Notes: generated by a model from the sequence alone, not told the origin. A stretch of DNA of 64,000 nt from Arcuatula senhousia (GCA_963971305.1 OZ020308.1:25387275-25451274); one strand, 5' to 3'. Positions 43,689 to 56,720 are shown, numbered from the stretch's first letter. Made by a program: numbers and translations.

Positions 43689-45136
43689 TTGCGAAGTCAT
43701 AATATGGATATCCTAGTACAACCTGAGATAATAATTAAAATTCGATATAATTTTCTCAGGTACAACAACCTGCAGTCAAACACTAATAAAAAATATCACT
43801 AACTATTTCGTTTAACATAATTTTGATTTTTTTCCACCAGTGACTGATAACGAAGGAAGAATTTTTTAAGAGATCGCATGAAACGTGTTTCTATAACCTT
43901 GATTGGATAGTCGATCAGGTATATCAAAATGTTTTAAAATGCCTAGAAAAAATCGAGAAATCTAATACGTATATATTGAGATTAAATAATATTAGTACTT
44001 AAAAGTAAGATTTGAGTATTACAATCATAGCTACGAAATGTCAACAAAAAATGCCAAATGGCGTGTCAAAAATCTTGATTATAACAAGGCAATGTCCTAA
44101 AGACAACTATGAAAGGCTAATTTGAATTTCACTCGAGAAATTTTACGGTAGACATCATGCACTCATAGACAAATTTTCTATCTCGCAAATGAGTGCAGAT
44201 GTTGGTTTGTCTTCCTTACCGGATTTGACACACTGAATTAGAAATTGCCAACGTGACGGGTATGCTATATAGGAGGCAGAAACCGGTTACTCTTCCGGAG
44301 CACCAGAGTTCACTCTCATTACGAATTATTAGAGTTGGCGTTGTTAATTGATATTCAGTAGTTTTTGTGGTTCCGTGATTTATATGTTGTCTGAATTTTC
44401 GTCCTGTCGTTGTTTAATAGTTTTGTCTCTGCCCTTTCTGACTTTGACATTCGAATGGCCCATTGGTACCTCTGCTTCTATCTAAACAGAGGTACTCGAT
44501 CTAGCCAAGACCTCGGAGTGTATCCTCGTGTTATTGAAAACTAAACATTATAATTGTCCTACCATTCGAAAAAAACCACAATATTCTGGCAAAATTCAGC
44601 CCTTATGGGATCTTGTCCTTTCTGGGGCTACTTGTTTTTACACGATTTTTTCCCAATTATTAATCGCCCCTGGTATATTTAAAAAAAAAACTTGAAACGG
44701 TGTTATTTAATCCACCCGGAACTATAGAATGATATTTGAAGTTTTCCAGGACATTCAAACGCATCACGTAGTCCACACACGCTGGTCTAAGATAACGCAC
44801 TGGGAATAGTGCTAACGCGAAGACTACGGTATCGCAACGCGCATAAACAACAGAAAAATATCGTGAGTTGTTTGTATAGGGTCAATCTATATTTTGACAA
44901 TTTTAAGATATTATTACATTTTGGATTCCAAAATACCTGTGTCCCACACGGTATAAAATAACTATTTAAGATTTGACTTGTAAAGTCTTTTAAGTATGCT
45001 AAAATATACGACAAAAGTGACGATTTTTCTTTTGGAGAAAAAAATCGAATCAAGGCCTAACTCAATTAAACCAAATAATAAAAAAAACCCACATAAAATC
45101 AAAGTTAATTGTATTCTAAGTAGCTGAGCTGGTATC
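43689..45136. other. Intergenic DNA with worn repeats
   Basis: No gene. The stretch 44260-44480 (AACCGGTTACTCTTCCGGAG, GTTTTGTCTCTGCCCTTTCT) looks like an old interspersed repeat, but I cannot define its ends. Confidence 0.4.
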
Positions 45137-45318
45137 CCAAAAAGGAGTGCCCAATGATCTATTATTGGCCCACTCCTTTTTAACGTATTTATAAATGACA
45201 TTTTTTATTTTTTAAAAAGGGGACCTCTTTTTAACTATGCAGATGACAATACTTTGTCTTTTGGTCATCCAGACTTTGACACCTTTATAAATACACTAGA
45301 GTCAGAATCAATTGTATA
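45137..45318 (+). pseudogene. LINE reverse transcriptase fragment
   Basis: Reads GPLLFNVFINDIFYF then NYADDNTLSFGHPDFDT in the plus strand, the palm motif of a non-LTR reverse transcriptase including YADD. It ends where the minus-strand LINE copy begins. Only about 60 codons remain. Confidence 0.8.
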
Positions 45319-45326
45319 TTGATTGA

Positions 45327-46587
45327 ATAAGATAATAAGATAAGAAAGATTTATTTGAATTCGGATTTGCAAACAACAATAAACACAAGCTCTCAAGAAC
45401 TTTTTTCCGAATAATACATATAACTAATAAGAGCACAATACAATATAGTTAAGACATCTATACATTTACAAAGACTACATGCATGCAAAAGACAAACACA
45501 AGAAGCACATAAAAAGCATATATCATTCAAGCACTAAAATCAAACTAAGCAAGTGATAAAGCACAGGCAAGTACTAAAATGCTACAAGCTATATATGAAC
45601 ATGCAAAGCACAAATTAATAAATAATAATAACTTAAAACAAGACAAATAAAAGGTTATACATGTAAAGCAGAAAAAGTTATCGACAGGCTGAGCAACGAC
45701 ATAATGATCCATTCCAGGACTGAATTAAACTTTTGAAATGTTGAAAACTATTTTCAGTTCTGAAATGGTTCGGAAGGTCATTCCACAGTCTGGCCGCTGC
45801 AAATTTGAAAGAATTTTTGCCATACCTTGTTGATCTAACATGTGGTACATCCAGTATGTTGGAATATCTAAAAGAATATTTACAGTCTTTAATATGAACA
45901 AGATCATGTAAACACACAGGTGCTATTTTATTCACTATTTTGTATGTTTCTAGAGCCATTGTTCTAATCCTTCTTATCTGCAAGGAAGGCACCTTGGCTT
46001 TTTCCAAAAGTTCCAGATATGAAGAGGAAAAATCTTCATAAACGAAACGAAGTGCTCTTTCTTGCACTTTCTCTAATTTTTGTGTATTTTTAACAGAACA
46101 GAAATGGCAAGCCAAAGGGCAGAAATTGAAGTTACTAAGAATAAAAGTATGGAAAATGGTTAATTTACTGAGTTTATCTAATATGAGCCTAAACGTTTCA
46201 ATATATTTAGTTGCTGAGATGCCTTCCTGCAGATTGTACTTATATGCTTATCAAAATTTAACTGGTAATCTATATCAATGCCTAAAAGTTTTACTGTTTC
46301 TTCGCATGAAAGTACTGCATCTTGAATATTTATTTTGATGTTTCTCTCATAAGTCTTTTTACCAACAGCAAGGACTTGGAATTTGTCAGGATTAGCTTGC
46401 ATCTTATTACATTTAAACCATTCAATCAATACATTTGATTCTGACTCTAGTGTATTTATTAAGGTGTCAAAGTCTGGATGACCAAAAGACAAAGTATTGT
46501 CATCTGCATAATTATACAGAGTTCCTCTTTTTACAAAATAAAAAATATCATTTATAAATACGTTAAAAAGGAGTGGCCCAGGGATAG
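45327..46587 (-). pseudogene. 5'-truncated non-LTR retrotransposon (LINE), minus copy
   Basis: From the reverse transcriptase palm (VFINDIFYFVKRG, NYADDNTL) through thumb and C-terminal region (EWFKCNKMQANPDKFQ; VQERALRFVYEDFSSSYLEL; ARLWNDLPNHFRTENSF) to a 3' UTR and a (TCTTA)n tail at 45327-45350. The coding part is split into two frames, 46178-46492 and 45678-46115. The fingers, endonuclease and ORF1 are missing. The RALRFVYEDF...LLEKA...LQIRR pattern is that of Jockey/CR1-like elements. Confidence 0.85.
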
Positions 46588-47715
46588 ATCGAATGGTTTA
46601 AATGTAATAAGATGCAAGCTAATCCTGACAAATTCCAAATCCTTGCTGTTGGTAAAAAACTTATGAGAGAATGATCAAAATAAATATTCAGGATGCAGTA
46701 CTTTCATGCGAAGAAACAGTAAAACTTTTAGGCATTGATATAGATTACCAGTTAAATTTTGATAAGCATGAATTATAAGTACTATCTGCAGGAAGGCATC
46801 TCATCAACTTTATATATTGAAACGTCTAGGGTCATATTTAATTACTCAGTAAATTAACCATTATCGACATTATTATACTTTTATTCTTAGTAATTTGAAT
46901 TTCTGCCCTTTGGCTTGGCATTTCTTTTCTGTTAAAGATACACAAAAATTACAGAAAGTGCAAGAAAGAGCACTTCGTTTCGTTTATGAAGATTTTTTCT
47001 CTTCATATCTGGAACTTTTGGAAAAAGCCAAGGTGCCTTCCTTGCAGATAAGAAGGATAAGAACAATGGCTCTAGAAACATACAAAATAAAACAAAAATA
47101 AAAAAAATAAAATAAAAATATAAAATAAAAAATAAAAAGCAAACAATAGTAAATGAAATAGCACCTGTGTGTTTACATGATCTCGTTCATATTAAAGATT
47201 GTAAATATTCTTTTAGCTATTCAAACATACTGGATGTACCACATGTATGTTAAATCAACAAGGTATTGAACAAATTCTTTCAAATTTTCAGCCGCCAGAC
47301 TGTGGAATGACCTTCCGAACCATTTCAGAACTGAAAATAGTTTTCAACATTTTAAAAGTTTTATTCAGTCCTGGCATGATCATTATGTCGTTGCTCAGTC
47401 TGTCGATAACTTGTTCTACTTTACATGTATAACCTTTCATTTTGTTTGGCTTTTAAGTTATTATTATTTATTAATTGTGCTTTGCATGTTCATATATATA
47501 GCATTTTAGCACTTGCTTGTGCTTTATTACTTGCATGCTTAGTTCGATATTAGTGCTTGAATGCTATGTGCTTTTTATGTGCTTCTTGTGTTTTGTCTGT
47601 TGTATGCATGTAGTCTTTGTAAATGTATGTGTCTTAAATATTGTATTGTGCTCTTATTAGTTATGTGTATTATTCGAAAGAAAAAACTCTTGAGAGTTTG
47701 TATTTGTTGTTATAT
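46588..47715 (+). pseudogene. Same LINE, inverted plus copy, broken
   Basis: A second copy of the same element, head to head with the first. It has EWFKCNKMQANPDKFQ near 46590-46650, then CHFFSV-type text (LAWHFFSVKDTQKLQKVQER, 46910), EDFFSSYLELLEKA and the 3' UTR to about 47715. An A-rich insert at 47090-47150 and several frameshifts break it. Confidence 0.85.
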
Positions 47716-48745
47716 AATGTAAAAAGGTTAATGAGTATTTTTTACAAAACATATTCTCTACTGATACAGCAGAGCAATCCCCTATAAAATTTCTAAAATA
47801 TGTTTTAGGCGTCAACAAAAAAGCCAGCAACATAGCAGTGATGTCTGAGCTTGGGCGTTTCCCTATTTACTTCTCTATAGTTCTATCAATGTTAAAATAC
47901 TGTCATAGATTAGAGCAATTTCAGGAAGGGCTTTTATTTGAGGCATATCAGTGCAACAAATCACTGCACTCCAGAAAAATCAACACTTGGTACTCTTGTA
48001 TAAAGTATATAATGAATGAATTAGATATACCTAATCTGAATATGAAAGCTGGAGCTTTAGCTAAGAATATTAAAAAAACAATTATGTGACAACTATATTG
48101 AGTATTGGCATAAATTGCAGCATGAAGCCATAGCAACCAAAAAAGGGAAGCTTTGCACCTATTTTACTTTTAAACAGTGTTTTGAGAGGGAGAAATATTT
48201 AGAAAATAAACAGTTTAAAATTAGACAAGCACTGTGTAAATTAAGAATCAGTGCTCATCCGTTATTAGTAGAATATGGCAGATATAAAAATATTGACAGA
48301 TCTGAACGCCTCTGTAGATTTTGTTCACAGGGAGAAGTTGAAGATGAACGCAATTTTATAACTGAATGTAATCTTTATGAACATTTGAGAAACAATCTAT
48401 ATTTAGCATTAGATAACTTATGTATAAACTTCAGAACTTTGAATAACTCCTCCAAATTTGTATGGCTGTTGTCAAATGAAGATATAAATATTACAACTCT
48501 AATAGGAAATTATATACAAGAATGTTTTGAACTCAGAAGAATTTATTGTTAATTTAATATAAAACTATAAAACTGGTATGGCTCTGAACAGACTATATTT
48601 ATATATATATATTTGTGTTGTCTTGACCCAATTATACATGTAAAATCATTGTATTAAATTATTATGCCCCTTGAGGGACCTTAATTGGAATAAACAATCT
48701 TATATCTTATATCTTATATCTTTATATATATATATATATATAGTT
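47716..48745 (+). pseudogene. Second LINE family, C-terminal fragment
   Basis: Two frames, 47760-48089 (FLKYVLGVNKKASN, ELGRFPIYFSIVLSMLKY) and 48100-48552 (KLRISAHPLLVEYGRYKNID, CRFCSQGEVEDERNFITEC), give the C-terminus of a non-LTR reverse transcriptase with its cysteine-rich end. A one-base frameshift near 48085-48100 separates them. The 3' end has GGGACCTTAATTGGAATAAA and a (TCTTATA)n tail at 48695-48720. Confidence 0.8.
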
Positions 48746-48785
48746 ACAACTCCGAATTCAAATAAATCTTTCTTATCTTATTTTA

Positions 48786-50272
48786 TCCGAGGGGGGAGGT
48801 GGGGTTGGGGTAGGACCTTTTTCGGGACACCGGGATTGGCCATATATAAGCTCGGCATTTCGGGATTTGGACAATTTAAGTTCGGGATTCCGGGTACAAT
48901 TATATCGAGACTCGGGATGTCAGTTTTTTTAAGCTCGGGATTTCGAGATTTTCAGTTTCGGGATCTGGGATTACTATATACGACCGTACAAAATCTAGCA
49001 ATTTTACCTTGTAGAATCGGTAGCAGTCTGCAAAATTTGCGTGCCTGGCTTCGCTCGGCATTTCTTTAAATATTCATTCATTCTTTTTTGTACTCTACTG
49101 TTAAAAAAACAAAAACAAATCAGCAACAGCTAGCAAAATGGGAATGTCATATATCATATGACTACAAGATATTATCACGGTAGTATATTTTGAAGAATGG
49201 TCTAGAATTGAATTTGGGGTAAAAGGGAGTGGAAGCACTACGGATTGAACATTACAGTATGTTAACAAATTTTAAAAATGAAATAGTAAAAAATTAATTA
49301 AGTGAAATAAACTATCAATAGTGGACATGACTCTGGGTAAAAATTTCTTTAAAAAGATCAAATTGAAAGAGATTCTTTGTCAACATAAAGCAACAGTAAA
49401 CTACTGGCGGAACACTTCTTCTTAAAGAGTAAATAAGTTCTACTTGTCGTTTTCCTGTTTTTGTCTGTCGACATCAATTATTATACACATCTTTTCTTAT
49501 ATCTGTTTCGACTACTGTTTCCAAGATATCTTGGCATATAGCTGTGGAAACAGTGCTAAGTGTGTCCATGAAAGTCCAATAAAGAGCAATCAGAAACCAA
49601 ACACCGGGTCAGACCACTTTGCCCTCAAACTGACTTGAATTTGTGTCTTAGCCTAGCAGGCGGTTGAATGGGCCCGGAAACTCTGTTATAATGAGTGCCG
49701 GGTCTCTCTCTATACGAGTAGGATCCGTATCATCCCCATGCGGCCCGGGAGGCTAAATTGCCTGTCCCTGCCCATCACTCCTTTTTCCAGTAGCATTCAA
49801 AACTCTCCTTCCCGATTGGCCTTGCTTCCCCCTGTGAAAATTAAAACTAAATTAGTCTTATTATCTCAGCTTCCCCATTTCTTCCACTTCATCTTCATTT
49901 CATGTAATGTATCACCCCTTTCATGATCATTTCCTGGATATAGCCGAAATCGTGTTGCTTGGGAATAGGGCAATAACTTGCTAACTTACTTTAAAAAAGT
50001 TGCATAAAAATCCAGATATAAAAAAAAAAACAAGAGTTACCTTTTCGGAGCAGGTAATTAGAGTTTATAAATAATTACAAAACTGTGTTTGTAAAGTGCT
50101 GTTTCAATTGTCACTGTCTTCAGTACAAGCGCTTTCAATTCAGTAACATAAGGAACATTATATATGATTATATTAATACCGGGATTCGGGATTCTGTCAT
50201 TTCAAAGTCGATGACTGGATTTCGTAAAAATAAGTTCGGGATGCCGGGATAAGACCCCCTCCTATCCCACCT
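48786..50272. mobile_element. CGGGAT-rich element inserted in a LINE tail
   Basis: The left end GGAGGTGGGGTTGGGGTAGGA followed by CGGGACACCGGGATT is a rough inverted match to the right end CCGGGATAAGACCCCCTCCT then ATCCCACCTC. TTCGGGAT-type repeats fill both flanks (48820-48970 and 50180-50250). TCTTATCTTA lies just outside on both sides (48768 and 50272), so it seems to sit in a LINE (TCTTA)n tail with a target duplication. No gene inside. Confidence 0.6.
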
Positions 50273-50356
50273 CTTATCTTATCTTACATAATCTACGAGA
50301 AAAAATGGTTCCGATTCCATAACGTTTCCTTTTCCGAATAGCAGTCAAAAATTTTA

Positions 50357-50402
50357 TTTCGCGCCAAACTGTCAATCATCACGTGGTATATAGTTTTTCA
50401 AA
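50357..50402. promoter_or_regulatory. E2F, E-box and CHR-like promoter motifs
   Basis: TTTCGCGCCAAA (50357-50368) is a near-ideal E2F site, CACGTG (50380-50385) an E-box, and TTCAAA (50397-50402, reverse TTTGAA) a CHR element. The group lies directly before an ATG at 50405 (AGAATGGCGGG). E2F plus CHR is typical of cell-cycle genes. Confidence 0.5.
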
Positions 50403-50404
50403 GA

Positions 50405-53400
50405 ATGGCGGGACGATCTAAAAGCATTTGTTGGGTACAAATTAACAGCCACATAATTTTAAGTAAGTTATCAATAACATTATACTTTATTAAATTAGAA
50501 TCAAATAATTCAGTTTAATTTCCTGATCTACATTTGGGCGTATATCCATGACATGTGTACATTTCTCTTATATCTGTTTATTTGTTGCTCATGCTGCCCT
50601 AATTATGGGCCCTTGATTGGAAATAAAATATGTTCTATGTTCTATCTGTACATGTCACATTCATAATGATCGATGTTGATGCTACTCCTGCTCCTAGTCC
50701 TGACCTGATAAATTATTGTTCATAAAGTCCTGGAGTTTGTCATTTGGACTTTTTTAACACCCACAGATGCAGCAGGAATGTGTACCTTAAAAAAATGCAT
50801 TCTAAGACTGCATAACTATTTGGACTGCTCCCACACAAATCCAGAATCCAGGTCTGATCCCCATTACTCCATTAGGATTGATCATGATCACAGGGGCTTG
50901 GTACAATTTTTATGCCCCACCAACGAAAGTAGAGAGGCATATAGTGTTTGGGTCTGTTCATCTGTCCGTCCATCCCTAATCCTCATATTTCCAAATTCCC
51001 CCTTACTGTCAAGTCAGTGCGTCATCAATCATACATGTATTGGTTAGTAGATGCACCTATTGATGCAGAGCACAATGCATGCTTCGTATGCTGGATGTGA
51101 CCTATATTTTCTGCATGGATGACTGCTTACAGAAAAATGAATAAGTCCATTCCACTTAATACTGACAAGTGCCATACCAATGCAACCATATTGGTATGGT
51201 AGGTGCACCTAATGATGCTAAGCACAATGCATGCTTCAGATGCTGGGTGTGACCTATATTTTCCAATAAAATGGATAAGTCCATTTCAGCTTACTGACAA
51301 TTAGTGCCATACAAACCATATTGGTACGGTAGGTGCACCTACATGTAGTGATGCTTAGCACAATGCATGCTTTGGATGCTGGATTTGACTTATACTTTCC
51401 ACATGAATGATTTCTTACAAAAGAAGGGTTAAAGTCCATTCCTGCTTAGTGACAATAATTGGTAACAAGTAAGGCAGAGCTGGGTAATTGATAGATAACC
51501 TAGATGTTTGATAAATTTAAAGGAGGGGTACTGTGTCTGTTTGACACATTTTCTTGTTTTATAGCATTTATAAGGTTCCACCAAAGTGAAAATCTAGGAC
51601 ATGCATTTCCCATGTAAATTTGAAAAAAAATTACCTGAGAAAACAGATGCATGCATGTAGAATCACATTGCCAGGATGTTATAATTAAGGGCATTGGGAG
51701 ATTGTTAGCATAAAGCTTGAGTCCAATTCCAGGATAAATTTATACATATGTTTAAACTTAACAAATGTACTTGCATGTATCAAGGTATTTTTGAAAGGTT
51801 TGGGGTTTCTCAAGAATAGTTATACAGGATAAAAAAGAGGTTAAAGGCTAGTTTTTACCTATTTTGGAAGAAAAATCTGCCTAAATTAGCTAAAAAACTA
51901 ACATAACTAAATTTTACATAGGGTTTCTTCCCCTTATACATGTTTTATTCATTAAATTTATAAATAAATATGATTTTTCTTTAAATCAGTCTGATTTGTA
52001 TGATTTTTGTTTGTATATTCTAACTCCATATCCATTTCTTTTCAAGAATAGAAATACACATTATATATTTTTTTCGTAAATACAAGTAGATTAACTTGAG
52101 TTCACATTTTATTTTCAGAGGCTCCAGTCAAGATTTAAGAGGCTCCTAAGTGATGTATTAACTTGCAGTCAGTAAGTCAGATCCAAGTACCTGTTTGTTT
52201 GTTTTTCATCTAAAACTTCCATTACATACAAGAGATTTAGTCCTCTAAAGTAATAAAAAAGTATCCAACAGAAAATAGAAGAATTTATACACAACAAAGC
52301 TTTAGTCAACATAGATTAACATTAAATCCTGATAAAGCACTCATTAATGTTAGGTTTACGTTGATAAAAGGGGGAGGAAGGAAGTTTATATTGGTTTATA
52401 GTAGCTATAAAGGAATCTGACAGTCTCACCCTGAATATTTACCTGAACAGGTAAAAATCTTCGATGCTCTTACCTGTTGATAAGGTGTAATAGAGAAAAT
52501 TTCAGGTAGGTTAAATTTGGTGATTTTGTTCAGATCTACATATGTTGATGTTAATTAAAGATACATGTAGCAAATTTAATGTTTTTTCAACTTTTTAATT
52601 TGTATTTCATTGTTTAATAATGCATCTAATAAAATTTCAGAGCAGAATGTTTAGAACTATATGATCACCATTATAAACTTTTGATTTTACTGATTTTGCA
52701 TTTAAATTTATAAATATAAAAAATCATGCACGAAACAATTACACATGATGTACATGTCCAATGTCTGTATCAAACTATAAGTATGCAATTAAATTGATAA
52801 CTTGTTATTTAAGCTAAGAAACCACACCCATCTTTTTCAATATAATATTATTAAAGAAGCATATAGGATTTTAAATGAAAGTAATTTAACTCTATATTGT
52901 ACACATGAGCCCCCCCCCAAAAAAAAAGACCAAACTTTTGCTACCTGACCTTCCTTATTTTTTTGGCCCCTGCCCTAAACATTTTATTGCCATTATGGCA
53001 CAAGAACCATAAATATCTGGATTATTTCCCTATTGACTCAAGTTAAATAATAATATTTAAAAAAAAGTTATAATCTTTTGACCCTATTTTTGTAAGCATG
53101 ATAGCAGGAAACAAACATATTTTGTTTTGGCCTTAGCAGCAACTGCATTTTAATATATTAGCCATCTGTGCCATCTCATTGTACATATGTGTGTTTATAT
53201 TTATAAGTATTTTTTAAAATGGCAAAATTTTCAAAAAAAGGGGGATGGGGTCACATACAATCCAATGTGAGTCAAAGGAAGGGTGTTTAAACAATTTTGC
53301 TGAAATATATACAAGAAATAAATTTTTCAGAGGTAAGGGGGGATGTTCAACACTGGAAACACCCCCAGTTCCGTCACTGTTTTATATACATGTACATTTT

Positions 53401-56139
53401 TGTACATTCAGGTGGGTATAACCCCTTTTTAGTACTCAATCCTTTGTTTTTTTTTAAGGCAGTACTCGGTACTCGGAGGTTAGAGAACATACTCGAAAGA
53501 CATAATTGATATTGATAGTACTTGGTACTCAGATTTTTTATTATCGGTACTCTGAGCAAAATTAAAGCAGTACTCGGTACTTGGTGCTTAATTTTGAGAG
53601 TGCTCGGTACTTAAAGGGGGGAGGGGGTTATACCCCCATTCAGTGCTAGATTCAGATTTTGAGTCTTAAGACATTCATATAATGTAGATTTATACATATA
53701 CACAAAACACGATACCACCCCAGGAAAAATCTACCCATGTTTTGATATGTACTGAAAATATCTTTAATAAGATGGAATATGACACTATTTAGAGTTGATA
53801 TTTATGTTGGTTCAGCTGTCATCGTAAATTCTTATTGATTTTATATAGACATCTGAAGGTTTATACGACAAACTATCATTTTATAGGTATTTAGCTTTTA
53901 ATGATGAGAATAAGAGATTTTTAATATAGGTTCATGTTGGAAAATCATTTTATGATTACATTACAGTTGCAGTATACATGGTATATGTAAATGTAGTTTG
54001 AATCTTTATTGGTTTTAAGTTATCACATACAAGTACAAGTACAATGTATTTCAAATTCAAAATTCCTTATTTGAATTTCTAATGTAAATTGATCTAAACA
54101 CACTTACATGTAGCACAATATTAAGTAGTTTGATATAGTAGATGAACCTATTATGAAAATTTTGTTTTTATATTAAACATGATTATGATATGATTAGCTA
54201 TTGTGAATTCATTTGCATGTATTTTCATGGGTACCAATTTTTTTGTTTGATGAAAATGGACCATTTCATGGATTATTGAATTCATGGTTCTGATGCCTGC
54301 AGCATACATATTATGTTAAATTTTCTTTCAATTGGGTATTAAATTTCGTGGTTGAAGGACATCAACCAAAACCACGACAATTGATACCCCAGAAAAAAAT
54401 AATGAAACCACAGTATTCTGGTTGTATATCTTGAGAAGACATACATGTAAGTGCTTGAGTATGAAACTTCATAAAGCCAGCAGCTAGCTCCTGGAAATTT
54501 TCACCAGATAAAAGCAGGGTATTAGTCTACAATCTTGATTTTCTATTTATTTAATTATTATTCTTCATGAACAGTGACATATTTTTCAGTAAAAAAAAGA
54601 AAAGTAACATATGGCCATTTAACAAATTGATATAATAGCTATTATGTACATGATGTAAATGATTCTTAAAGTGTTCTAGAATTTCAATAAAAGTCCATGA
54701 TAGATGTATCAAAATGTATATTAGAGTACTGGTAAGAACATCACCTGTGTCAGCAGCCTCACCTGACCAGGTAACGAGATATTGATTACAGGTGACACCC
54801 CTGTTTGTCATTGACAGCATCATTATACCATATTACCAATGACTTATGATATATATGGGAAACATTGATTTTTGCCTGCTAGGACTTCGTAGGTTCAATG
54901 TTTTTAAGATGTAACATTGATATTTTTGTAAACAATCACAGATTTGATCAGTTTTTTCAGTTTCTGAGGTAAGGAGCATTATTTCAAAATTTTATTTATC
55001 TTATTATTATTTTGAAAAAGTTATCATTAATAAGAAAAAAATGTTCATGGGGTTGATTTATTATTTGAGCATGGTACAGTGATTAAGATTAAATTTTGGG
55101 AATGTGCCTTTTTACCATTTCTTTCAAAATTTCAATTGGACATCCTTTTAACATTCTTTATAATTAATTTTCCTGTTATATATGGGTCATTTCAAATTTG
55201 AATGTGTAAAATGGCCCATGGCCCCACCTTATCCCAATCACTGATTGTATTTACATGTAGGATGCAGAAGTGGTATAGTTTTTGCTTTGTTTACATATAT
55301 GTATACATGTATGTCTGTCAGTCAGTCTGTCAATGCTTAAACTCAAAAATAAGCATATGGTACTGATCTGAAATTTTACACAGGGGGTGTTAACTATTTA
55401 CACCCCCTGCTTGAAAAACGGGGGGTATATAGTGAATGGCATGTCTGTCTGTCCTTCCATCTGTCCTTGGTTCCTTCATTTCACCCCAGGGTACCAATGT
55501 CTTATCCGCTACTCCTCTATGGATTCTCATGAAACTTTCACGCAATCTCTGTGACATATTGTTGGTGTGCACCTCCTATTTTAAAATTTGATCAGAAAGA
55601 TTTTTTGGGTTTTCCATATCAAAACATGGACTTACCCATTTGACTTCAAGGGGGTACCCATCTCTTATCCAATGTAACGTCTTTCACACAATCTATGTGA
55701 CATAATGTAGATGTGCACTTTCTATTTTAAAATTTGATCAGAATGATTTTAGGGGTTTCCCATAGCAAAACATGGATTTGCCCATTGCCCGGGTAACCCT
55801 TCTCTTATGAGCAACTACGTACTCCTTAACCCCTTGATGGATTTTCATGAAACTTACACATAATCTTAGTGACATTATTGTGGTTTTCATGAAAATTAGA
55901 TCCAAAAAAGATTTTATTTTCCATTGATGCCTTTTAGCAATATGTGCAATCCCTACAATTTAAAACGCAGCAAAATGAGGATACCAAGAAAATCTATACC
56001 CCTGAAAATTAATAAGTCAACAGAAGTTTTAAAAAATCTACAAGAAGAAAAACAGATTCAATTTAAGGAAGTTGTGTATACGTTTTCTAAGTTGACAAAC
56101 TATTTTTTTCTGGATGACTTACAACATGAAAGTCCTTAT
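50405..56139 (+). CDS. Candidate small gene, three phase-compatible exons, unidentified
   Basis: Candidate exons are 50405-50434 (MAGRSKSICW, weak donor GTACAA), 52119-52171 (RLQSRFKRLLSDVL then TCS, acceptor TTTTCAG, donor TCA/GTAAGT) and 55938-56139 (acceptor CCTTTTAG, donor TAT/GTAAGT). The last reads MRIPRKSIPLKINKS, EVLKNLQEEKQIQF and FFLDDLQHESPY. Exon phases agree (0, then 2, then 0), and only this frame of exon 2 is open. I do not recognise the protein. It is basic, about 95 residues so far and leucine-rich at the end. Alternatively, some or all could be noncoding 5' exons of the downstream myosin gene: a stronger donor exists at 50463 (AA/GTAAGT) that would break the frame. Confidence 0.35.
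50907..51450 (+). repeat. Hairpin-headed repeat (family J) with three tandem units
   Basis: Head TTTTTATGCCCCACCAACGA with matching AGAGAGGCATATAG, then CTGTCCGTCCATCC. At 51040-51445 a unit of about 130-140 bp is repeated three times, marked by GCACAATGCATGCTTC, GCTGG(A/G)TGTGACCTATA and TAGGTGCACCTA. No 3' end like that of the other families was found. Confidence 0.65.
51451..53404. other. AT-rich DNA, intron or intergenic
   Basis: Apart from the candidate exon at 52119-52171, I see no gene, RNA or defined repeat here. Confidence 0.4.
53405..53643. mobile_element. MITE with GGGTATAACCCC termini and CATTCAG target duplication
   Basis: GGGTATAACCCCTTTTTAGTAC near the left end is inverted against TACTTAAAGGGGGGAGGGG plus TTATACCCC at the right. 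CATTCAG flanks it at 53405-53411 and 53637-53643. The core has several CGGTACTCGG / CGGTACTTGG units. About 225 bp. Confidence 0.75.
53644..55395. other. AT-rich DNA without recognisable genes
   Basis: Mostly unique sequence. 54200-54420 (GTATTTTCATGGGTACCAA, ATTTCGTGGTTGAAGGAC, CCACGACAATTGATACCCC) looks like a worn repeat related to 6280-6480. No exon seen. Confidence 0.4.
55397..55920 (+). repeat. Family F hairpin-headed repeat, about three units
   Basis: Head TTTACACCCCCTGCTTGAAA with CGGGGGGTATATAG, then CTGTCTGTCCTTCCATCTGTCC. Units of about 130-160 bp carry TATGGATTCTCATGAAACTT (or similar), AATCTCTGTGACAT and AAATTTGATCAGAA. It ends directly before the acceptor of the candidate exon at 55938. 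Confidence 0.75.
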
Positions 56140-56720
56140 GTAAGTGTTTGATTCAGTACTGATCTTAAATCTTAAGTTTTGACATGACATCTTTAAATCT
56201 GGTGATCACTGATCATTCTGATTACAAAATCAACTCAGTTTGTATAAAACAGGGTTTTGATGGCAAAATATTAAAAAAGGAATTTTGTGAGGATTTTTTC
56301 ATTTATTACATCAGGTATAGTAAATTTTGATTAAAACAAAACTAATTATAACATGTTAGATGGATAAAGATTTTGAAGTACCCTGTCTCATATAATATGA
56401 TATTCTGACAAGTTCAGGAGTATGCATATAATTGAAGTGTTTGTCTGTTTATCCCAAGTTCGATTTTGCTTCAGGTTTATAATTAGATAAAGACATCTGA
56501 ATTTTTGTGAGCAAGGTAGAATAGATATTGAATTTTGAAAACTTTAATAAGAAAATTTTGAAAGTTGTTTGCTTTATAGCATATTTGGCATCATTGATAA
56601 AACCAAGTTTTTAAGATCAGATATACTTTGCAAAAATAGCTGATTCAAACTTATTTCAAAACAAAAATAATAGATTTAATCCACTTAGAATTATCAGCAT
56701 AATTAAAAAAAACATTTCAT

